From: Erythrobacter sp.
Lineage (GTDB): Bacteria; Pseudomonadota; Alphaproteobacteria; Sphingomonadales; Sphingomonadaceae
Length of the DNA stretch: 5,037 bases
Assembly (NCBI GenBank): GCA_003483125.1
Contig: DMWU01000029.1
Location: 1 to 5,037 of the forward strand
Direction of reading: 5' to 3'
Shown: positions 1-5,037 of the stretch, one piece after another
Layout: every line of letters starts with the position of its first letter
Position numbering within the stretch: the stretch's first letter is position 1
Made by a program: the position numbers and the translations under genes
Notes under the pieces: model-generated
The model's database searches: none
What the model was told of the DNA's origin: nothing
Seen by the model: the letters and a program-made list of their open reading frames with translations, nothing else

Positions 1-61
1 TGCCGTCAATGCGGGTGATGTAAGGCTCGATTCAGGAGCGCAGTATGCTGCTTGTAGCTGA
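1..61 (+). CDS. birA: 3' end of an upstream gene, probably biotin--[acetyl-CoA-carboxylase] ligase (partial)
   Basis: Only the tail of this gene is inside the window. The frame starting at base 2 is open to a TGA at 59-61 and reads [19 protein letters not shown]; base 1 is the last base of the preceding codon. The other two forward frames hit stops at 16-18 and 21-23. The 'NAGDVRL' string resembles the 'HAGDV' element near the C-terminus of BirA-type biotin ligases, which attach biotin to the carboxyl-carrier protein of acetyl-CoA carboxylase. A birA gene directly before coaX is a common alphaproteobacterial arrangement. If correct, its last 17 bases overlap the coaX start, so the two would be translationally coupled. 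The call rests on fewer than 20 residues plus context. A gene ending in one of the other frames is the alternative. Confidence 0.45.
   Translation, partial: AVNAGDVRLDSGAQYAACS
34..38 (+). promoter_or_regulatory. Shine-Dalgarno site for coaX
   Basis: AGGAG lies six bases before the ATG at 45, an ideal spacing for a ribosome binding site. It supports that ATG as the coaX start. The site sits inside the tail of the putative upstream gene. Confidence 0.75.
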
Positions 62-821
62 TGTCGGTAATACAAATGTCGTTTTCGCTCTGTTCAAAGG
101 GCGCGAGATTAAGGCGCGTTGGCGCATTGCAACAGACCCGCGACGCACGGGTGATGAATATGCGGTTTGGTTGCTCCAGCTACTCGCGATCGAAGGTTCC
201 TCGCGCGAAGATATAAAGCAGATCATCATCGGTTCCGTCGTTCCGCGGGCGATCCACAACCTCATGGTGCTAGGCGACAAATACTTCAACGTCACGCCGC
301 TGGTTGCCGGTGAGGATGCCGCGGATTGGGGTATAGACGTTGATGTGGACGAGCCGCGATCACTGGGTGCCGATCGCGCCCTTAATTCAATTGCCGCGCA
401 CGAGAAGTACAACAGCGATCTGATCATCGTTGATTTCGGTACAGCTACCACCTTTGATGCGGTCGATTTCAATGGTGCTTACAAGGGAGGCATTATTGCT
501 CCAGGGATCAATCTCTCGCTTGATGCCCTCGTTGGCAAGACGGCAAAGTTGCCGCGCATCGCAATTCAATCCCCGCAATCCGACAGCGTGATTGGCCGCA
601 ATACGGAGGACCAGATGCTGATTGGCGTTTTCTGGGGCTATGTGGCCATGATGGAGGGTCTAATCGAACGCATGCGGGGCGAGATCGGGCGCCCCGCCAA
701 AGTTATCGCGACAGGCGGGCTTGCAATCCTGTTCGACGAGCACACCGATATTTTCGATGCCGTAGATCCCGATTTGACATTAGAAGGGCTGGCTATCCTT
801 GCAGAGAGGGCCGCGGGTTAA
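45..821 (+). CDS. coaX: Type III pantothenate kinase (CoaX)
   Basis: This cytoplasmic enzyme catalyses the first committed step of coenzyme A synthesis, the ATP-dependent phosphorylation of pantothenate. The 258-residue product is full length for the family. It shows the two-lobed ASKHA-fold signature. Near the N-terminus is the phosphate-binding DVGNT motif (residues 6-10, with Asp6). GSVVP follows at 63-67. The GADR motif at 108-111 carries the likely catalytic base Asp110. DFGTATTFD at 130-138 includes Asp130, which aligns with the monovalent-cation ligand of family members. GGIIAPG is at 148-154, GRNTED at 184-189 and ATGG at 222-225. The ATG at 45 is backed by a good ribosome binding site. 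Known type III enzymes need K+ or NH4+, use ATP poorly and resist CoA feedback; this is family knowledge, not seen here. It is followed nine bases later by the RNase J gene. No key residue is missing. Confidence 0.97.
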   Translation: MLLVADVGNTNVVFALFKGREIKARWRIATDPRRTGDEYAVWLLQLLAIEGSSREDIKQIIIGSVVPRAIHNLMVLGDKYFNVTPLVAGEDAADWGIDVDVDEPRSLGADRALNSIAAHEKYNSDLIIVDFGTATTFDAVDFNGAYKGGIIAPGINLSLDALVGKTAKLPRIAIQSPQSDSVIGRNTEDQMLIGVFWGYVAMMEGLIERMRGEIGRPAKVIATGGLAILFDEHTDIFDAVDPDLTLEGLAILAERAAG

Positions 822-830
822 TTCGATCGT

Positions 831-2486
831 ATGAAGAAGGATTTCACTCCTGAAAAGGAACTGCTGTTCCTTGCCCTGGGCGGCTCGGCCGAGATCGGCA
901 TGAACGTCAATCTATATGGTTGCAATGGTAAGTGGCTGATGGTCGACCTTGGTATGACATTTTCAGGCGACCAATATCCGGGGGTCGACCTGGTCTTTGC
1001 TGACCTTGAGTTTATCGAGGATCGGGCAAAAGACCTGATCGGCATCGTACTTACCCACGGGCATGAGGATCACATAGGGGCCGTTCCCTATTTTGCCGGT
1101 GAACTGGGCGTCCCGCTATATGCGACTCCGTTCACCGCGGATCTTGTTCTACGCAAGCTTGAAGAAGCCGAGCTGGACAATGTTGTAGAGCTCAACATCA
1201 TCGATGATGATCACGGAACTTTCGACCTCGGCCCGTTCTCCATCACCTATGTGCCGCTGGCCCACTCGATAGCTGAAGGTAACGCGCTACACATAGACAC
1301 GCCTTACGGGCGCATATTCCATACTGGCGATTGGAAGCTGGATGAAGAGCCGACCATGGGGTCGCCAACGACGGAAGAGGAATTGATTGCGCTTGGTGAT
1401 GATGGCGTTGAATTCCTGGTCTGCGATTCAACCAATGTGTTCAATCCGCGGCCCAGTGGATCGGAAGGTGCCGTTCATCGGGGCCTGATGGAAGAAGTAA
1501 CGAAACATGCTGGAAGGCGTGTTCTGGTTACAACCTTTGCCTCCAATGTAGCTCGACTCCAGACGCTGGGAGATGTGGCCAGGGAAACGGGGCGCCAGCT
1601 ATGCGTAGCAGGCCGATCGCTAGACCGGATAATCGAGGTGGCGCAGGACAATGGCTATTTGCAGGATTTTCCGGAGCCAATCGATTTCGACACAGCGATG
1701 GAGTTGCCGCGCGGGGAAGTGCTGATAATCGCGACGGGTGGTCAGGGTGAGCCACGCGCTGCGCTTGCGCGGATAGCCGACCAAAACCATCCGATCGAGT
1801 TGGTGCCGGGTGATGTTGTGCTGTTCTCCTCCAGACAGATTCCCGGCAACGAAATCGCCATCGGAATTGTGCAGAACCAACTCGCAGCACGCGGGATTGT
1901 GATGGTGACAGACAGGCAAAGCGATATCCATGTGTCAGGCCACCCCGGAAGGCCGGAACTTGAAGCGCTCTATTCTTGGCTCCGCCCCAATGTGCTTGTC
2001 CCGGTTCATGGCGAAATGCGTCACATGCAAGAACAGGGAAGACTGGGGATCGGTTCCGGCATCCCCAAGGCGGTAGTCCAGAGAAATGGTGAAGTGGTTC
2101 GCCTCGCACCCGGTGAGCCGGGCAAGATAGCCGAAGTACAGGCGGGAAGACTGGTCCTCGATGGTGATATAATCGCGGCCGCCGACGGAGAAGCCATTAC
2201 GATGCGTCGCCGGATTGCACGTGAGGGGGCCATGGTGGTTGTGCTCGTCGGCAAGGGCTACGTTACGATAGAGAGCTGGGGCCTTAGCCTAGAGGAAGAT
2301 ATGCCTGCATTTATTCTTGAGACTTGCGAGGATATCACGGCTGCAATCGGCAAGTTGCGCGGCAAGGCTGCGCGCGATCCAGCTGACATTCGTGAGGTTG
2401 CGCGGATCACTGCTCGGCGCGCGGCACAACGTTGGTGCGGCAAGAGACCACAGGTCAAGGTGATATTGCTGGGAGAAGAACCCTAA
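831..2486 (+). CDS. rnj: Ribonuclease J
   Basis: This is a zinc-dependent metallo-beta-lactamase/beta-CASP ribonuclease, expected to act in the cytoplasm as a 5'-to-3' exonuclease (and endonuclease in some species) in rRNA maturation and mRNA decay. The 551-residue length is typical. The N-terminal lobe has the HGHEDH zinc motif at 76-81, followed by His145 (LAHS) and Asp167 (HTGDWK). The beta-CASP insert includes VCDSTN (198-202) and TTFASNVARLQ (234-244). HVSGHP (367-372) is the expected 5'-phosphate-binding motif, and His393 in PVHGEMRH closes the metal site. The residues after ~450 form the C-terminal domain. All expected metal ligands are present, so it should be active. The coaX stop TAA at 819-821 is in the same frame, so translation must start after it, and ATG 831 is the first candidate. 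No clear Shine-Dalgarno precedes that ATG, suggesting coupling to coaX translation. Confidence 0.97.
   Translation: MKKDFTPEKELLFLALGGSAEIGMNVNLYGCNGKWLMVDLGMTFSGDQYPGVDLVFADLEFIEDRAKDLIGIVLTHGHEDHIGAVPYFAGELGVPLYATPFTADLVLRKLEEAELDNVVELNIIDDDHGTFDLGPFSITYVPLAHSIAEGNALHIDTPYGRIFHTGDWKLDEEPTMGSPTTEEELIALGDDGVEFLVCDSTNVFNPRPSGSEGAVHRGLMEEVTKHAGRRVLVTTFASNVARLQTLGDVARETGRQLCVAGRSLDRIIEVAQDNGYLQDFPEPIDFDTAMELPRGEVLIIATGGQGEPRAALARIADQNHPIELVPGDVVLFSSRQIPGNEIAIGIVQNQLAARGIVMVTDRQSDIHVSGHPGRPELEALYSWLRPNVLVPVHGEMRHMQEQGRLGIGSGIPKAVVQRNGEVVRLAPGEPGKIAEVQAGRLVLDGDIIAAADGEAITMRRRIAREGAMVVVLVGKGYVTIESWGLSLEEDMPAFILETCEDITAAIGKLRGKAARDPADIREVARITARRAAQRWCGKRPQVKVILLGEEP
2471..2475 (+). promoter_or_regulatory. 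Shine-Dalgarno site for the DUF1467 gene
   Basis: GGGAG, followed by purine-rich AGAA, lies about ten bases before the ATG at 2486, inside the last codons of the RNase J gene. It helps fix the start at 2486 rather than at the in-frame upstream ATG at 2432. Confidence 0.6.
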
Positions 2487-2758
2487 TGGAATGGACTTCT
2501 GTTTTGGCGATTTACGCTCTCGTGTGGGTGATGAGCGCATTCGTCCTTTTGCCATTTGGCGTGAAAACGCATGACGAAATAGGGCTAGAGAAGATTCCTG
2601 GGCAAGCTGATAGTGCACCGGCCAATTTCAAACCTGGCCGGCTAGCCATTCGCGCGACAATTCTCGCGGTTGTGCTTACTACGCTCTATGTGCTGAACTT
2701 TGTCTATGGCTGGATAGGAGTAGACAGCCTCAACTTCATGAAATTACTGTCCAGCTAG
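2486..2758 (+). CDS. DUF1467 family small membrane protein
   Basis: The product has 90 residues and unknown function. It has two predicted membrane helices, roughly residues 5-24 (SVLAIYALVWVMSAFVLLPF) and 55-76. Between them is a short polar loop carrying the family-like stretch LPFGVKTHDE (22-31) and a PGQADSAPANFKPG segment (38-51). It is probably an inner-membrane protein. I chose the ATG at 2486 because it overlaps the RNase J stop by one base (TAATG), has a purine-rich ribosome binding site, and starts the protein just before the first helix. Starting at the in-frame ATG at 2432 would add 18 charged residues encoded inside the RNase J gene. Small DUF1467 proteins are often found next to RNase J in alphaproteobacteria, so it is likely co-transcribed, but no mechanistic link is known to me. 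Its TAG stop overlaps the stop of the convergent gene by four bases. Confidence 0.88.
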   Translation: MEWTSVLAIYALVWVMSAFVLLPFGVKTHDEIGLEKIPGQADSAPANFKPGRLAIRATILAVVLTTLYVLNFVYGWIGVDSLNFMKLLSS

Positions 2759-5037
2759 TTTCGCAGGCGCTCGATTGCCTGTGCTAGCGCTACATATAAC
2801 TTGCCGACATCTGAGCTGAGAACGGTTACGCCCAGCACGTTGCCGTCGCGCGTAGAAAGCAAGGAGCGCAGCATCGCCTCGAAGTCATGGACGTAGCGAT
2901 TGACATGTTCACGGAACTCATCGTCCTCTTGATATTGTGTAGCAATGTCCCGGGCTTCAGTGTTTTCAAGCAGGCGAACTGCACGGCGCGTGAACATACC
3001 CCGATCACCTTTCAGGTAAGCAGTCCATGCGGTGTCAGAAACCTCCGATGCCAGGATTCGCGTGACGTCAATGGCGTTTGAGTTGAGTGCCTCAGTGATC
3101 AAGGCCATTCGCCGCGCAAAATCGTTGTCAGCCTGCTCTTGAGCCATTTCGCGTGCGCGTTCGACCCGCTGTTCCAGATTGACAATCAACTGATTGACCT
3201 TGCCCAATTGGTCGCGGAGCTGGATGGCGCTTTTAGTGCCGACATTTGCCGCATTCGCTGCCGACTGTTCGAGATTTTCAATGGCCTTGGCGCTATTAGC
3301 CAGCAGAGCGCGATCCACGGCCTCTGCGGCCTTGCTCCCGACTTTCTCTGCAGCTTCGATCAGCTGTTCGTCAGTGCCGTCTTGTAAATTCGAAAAGGCG
3401 TTACGCGTAGCCTCGTCAAGCTGGTTGATCGCTTCGGTTAGCTTCTCACGCGTGGTCTCGGATAGGCGCTCACTTCGCTCCTCCAGCTGGGCGAGCAGGT
3501 CTCGTAACTCGTTCACCGCTTTTTGGCTCTTGCTTGTTTGTGAGGAGAGGCTGGAGAAAATGCTCTCCATTGATCCACCGGCAGTCTCCAGTGTCTCTTG
3601 CGTTTCAACGACGTAGGAAGAGAGCGCTTCGCTGCGCTTGCTTGCCTCTTCAATCTTCGTGCTCAGCGCTGTCGCACGCTTTTCAACGGACGAGATGCTT
3701 TCAACCGCGTTTTGAATTGAGCGCGGCAGCTCCTCCCGGCTCTGGTTTGCGCCGGACTGAATGATCTCAAGAAGTCGAACACTTGAATCTGTTAACGCAG
3801 CCATTGCTGCCTCTGTCTGGCTAAGTTGTTCCCGATTCTCTGAGATATTTTGCGAGAATTCGCCCAGTCCCTGAGACAGTTGATCGCGCGACGCCTCAGC
3901 CTGACTGGCTACACTTGCGAACAGCTCGTTCAGTTCGGTAACCTTGTCTGCAATTTCTTTTCCGTGACGGACCAAGGTTTCGGTGCGCTCAATTTGCGCC
4001 TCGCTCCGCTCAGTCAGTAGTTTGTCGAGTTCTGCCATCCTTGAGGAAAGCGTTTCGTTCGCCTCGCTCTCGCGAGCATCAAACTTATCCTGTCGCTTGG
4101 CAATCTCCTCGTTTAAGCGGCGATCACGAACCTCCAACAAGTTGTCAAAACGATTTACCTCTTCGAAAAGTGCCTTTATCCGCTTCTGCGCCGAGGAAAC
4201 GGCCTGCGCATCGATGGCATCCAGTTTCGAGACGACTTCGGCGATTTCTTCATAAAGCCGCTCTTTTGATTTGCGCATATTCGCGAATGCGTCGGCTTCG
4301 CTCTGGCGCAATGTTGCAGCCAGTGTTTCTCCTTCACCACGCAAGCTTGCGATGCGCGTGTTGAGCGCTGCTAAACACTCGTCCTCTTCCTGGGCTAGCG
4401 TTTCGCGAAGCGACTGAACACCTTTGCGAAGTTCGTCGGCCCGATGGCGCATAGCTGCAAGCGCTTCGACTTCCCGGCCATCCAGGTCGGCCCGGAACTC
4501 CTCACTCTTTTGCTTAAGGCCGGCAAAGCGCTCTTCAGCAAGCTCGTCGAGTCGCGCGATCTGCCCTTCAAATGTTTCGATCGAACCACCGATTTTACCG
4601 GTAAGTGCTTCGACCTGTTTCTCGCTCGCACGACCAAAGTGATTGAGACGATCGAAACCTGCTATCAGCTTGTCTAGCTGCTCATGTGCGGTGCGCCCTG
4701 CGTTGCCCACTTGGTTGGAAACATCTCGGGCCGAGTTCGCAATCACTGGAAGATCGTCGCGCAGTTTTTCCATATTGGTCATCGCAGTCGAACTTACAGA
4801 TGCGATAGCGTCGATCTGCTTCCCGTTCCTTTTGATCAGATCCTGCAGCTCATCAGCATGCGTTGAGAGCCGCTCACTTGCGATGCGACCTAGAGAGTCC
4901 AGTTCGCGCGATTGAGAGCCAAGGAATTCGCGCGCAAGGCTCAGCTCACGGTTCACTACATTAAGCCGTGTCTCAAGATTGGCAGATTCGCGTGAAAGTA
5001 GGGCGGCAGTATTAGCGAAACGCTTTGCCTCACACCT
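2755..5037 (-). CDS. Large coiled-coil protein, TipN-like polarity factor candidate (5' end outside window)
   Basis: The frame is open for 760 codons from the right edge to a TAG at 2755-2757 (reverse strand). A GTG at 4954-4956 could be read as a start, but no Shine-Dalgarno precedes it and the frame stays open for 27 more codons, so the true start lies beyond 5037. Residues below are numbered from that GTG. Residues ~1-620 are almost wholly charged, helical sequence rich in Glu, Ala, Ser, Leu and Arg, with no membrane segment, and are predicted coiled coil. They include a five-copy 29-residue repeat at 159-303. Residues ~625-733 are a different, more hydrophobic module with WTAYLKGDRG (644-653), VNRYVHDFEAMLR (685-697) and SSDVGKLYVALAQAIERLR (714-732). 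I recall a similar tail in alphaproteobacterial TipN proteins. TipN marks the new pole and helps place flagella and division sites in Caulobacter. TipN is about 890 residues with N-terminal membrane helices, so the unseen part would fit. Similarity to a generic coiled-coil 'ATPase' annotation is not supported, because no Walker motif is visible. The function is inferred. Confidence 0.7.
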   Translation of the reverse strand, partial: RCEAKRFANTAALLSRESANLETRLNVVNRELSLAREFLGSQSRELDSLGRIASERLSTHADELQDLIKRNGKQIDAIASVSSTAMTNMEKLRDDLPVIANSARDVSNQVGNAGRTAHEQLDKLIAGFDRLNHFGRASEKQVEALTGKIGGSIETFEGQIARLDELAEERFAGLKQKSEEFRADLDGREVEALAAMRHRADELRKGVQSLRETLAQEEDECLAALNTRIASLRGEGETLAATLRQSEADAFANMRKSKERLYEEIAEVVSKLDAIDAQAVSSAQKRIKALFEEVNRFDNLLEVRDRRLNEEIAKRQDKFDARESEANETLSSRMAELDKLLTERSEAQIERTETLVRHGKEIADKVTELNELFASVASQAEASRDQLSQGLGEFSQNISENREQLSQTEAAMAALTDSSVRLLEIIQSGANQSREELPRSIQNAVESISSVEKRATALSTKIEEASKRSEALSSYVVETQETLETAGGSMESIFSSLSSQTSKSQKAVNELRDLLAQLEERSERLSETTREKLTEAINQLDEATRNAFSNLQDGTDEQLIEAAEKVGSKAAEAVDRALLANSAKAIENLEQSAANAANVGTKSAIQLRDQLGKVNQLIVNLEQRVERAREMAQEQADNDFARRMALITEALNSNAIDVTRILASEVSDTAWTAYLKGDRGMFTRRAVRLLENTEARDIATQYQEDDEFREHVNRYVHDFEAMLRSLLSTRDGNVLGVTVLSSDVGKLYVALAQAIERLRN
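4048..4482 (-). repeat. Five tandem 29-residue coiled-coil repeats within the TipN-like gene
   Basis: Residues 159-303 (numbered from the GTG at 4956) split without gaps into five 29-residue units: 159-187, 188-216, 217-245, 246-274 and 275-303. Shared columns are a hydrophobic residue at position 8 (L, L, F, V, L), a basic or amide residue near 12-14, a bulky hydrophobic or aromatic residue at 18 (L, L, L, L, F) and Leu at 29 in all five (endings ETL, ATL, SKL, NLL, ETL). The periodicity is at protein level; the DNA copies are strongly diverged. Half-matching units appear 22 residues before and after the array. Confidence 0.6.

Noticed and set aside
774..799. TTGACA (774-779) followed by TATCCT (794-799) as a possible internal promoter for RNase J
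   Set aside because: The spacer is only 14 bases, too short for a sigma70-type promoter, and the -35-like string is explained by coding sequence (Leu-Thr codons) in coaX.
941..990. Two copies of the palindrome GGTCGACC (941-948 and 983-990), as a paired operator
   Set aside because: Both encode in-frame Val-Asp codons in the conserved RNase J N-terminus and sit well inside the gene; most likely chance.
1528..2109. 193-codon open frame on the - strand inside RNase J
   Set aside because: It is rich in Arg, Pro, His and Ser with no recognisable motif and lies fully antisense to a clearly conserved gene; a shadow frame.
2708..2729. Inverted repeat GGCTG...CAGCC with a 12-base loop near the end of the DUF1467 gene, as a terminator
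   Set aside because: The stem has only five pairs, the loop is large and no T-run follows on either strand.
2764..2781. Inverted repeat CAGGC...GCCTG just after the DUF1467 stop, as an operon terminator
   Set aside because: It has a five-pair stem with an eight-base loop, no T-run, and lies in the coding end of the opposite gene.
3194..3616. 140-codon serine-rich open frame on the + strand opposite the coiled-coil gene
   Set aside because: The Ser/Ala/Arg bias is what the complement of Glu-, Ala- and Leu-rich coiled-coil codons produces; no motif and no supporting context.
4954..4956. GTG as the start codon of the coiled-coil gene
   Set aside because: No ribosome binding site precedes it and the same frame stays open, with similar helical sequence, to the window edge.

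Overview
The window looks like chromosomal core-genome DNA from an alphaproteobacterium. A sphingomonad (Sphingomonadales, for example an Erythrobacter-like lineage) is the best guess. This rests on gene order (biotin ligase tail, coaX, RNase J, DUF1467) and on the style of the proteins. It is inference, because no search or phylogeny could be run. There are no mobile elements, RNA genes or CRISPR arrays, and almost every base is coding.

Bases 1-2758 (+ strand) form a tight, operon-like run. It starts with the last codons of an upstream gene, probably biotin-protein ligase (birA). Next comes complete coaX (type III pantothenate kinase, 45-821), then ribonuclease J (831-2486), then a 90-residue two-helix membrane protein of the DUF1467 type (2486-2758). 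The junctions are a 17-base overlap, a 9-base gap and a 1-base TAATG overlap, which suggests co-transcription and translational coupling. The genes are functionally mixed: biotin transfer, coenzyme A synthesis, RNA processing and decay, and an unknown membrane function.

Bases 2755-5037 (- strand) hold one very long coiled-coil protein running convergently toward the operon. Its 3' end is complete, but its 5' end lies beyond the right edge; 760 codons are visible. The C-terminal ~110 residues form a distinct, conserved-looking module. Length, composition and this tail suggest a relative of TipN, the polarity protein known from Caulobacter. The body contains a previously unremarked five-copy, 29-residue periodicity. 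The two convergent genes share a CTAG so that their stop codons overlap by four bases, and no intrinsic terminator is visible between them.

I do not see a new defence, mobile or metabolic system here. The most worthwhile leads are the repeat architecture of the coiled-coil protein and the terminator-less convergent junction.
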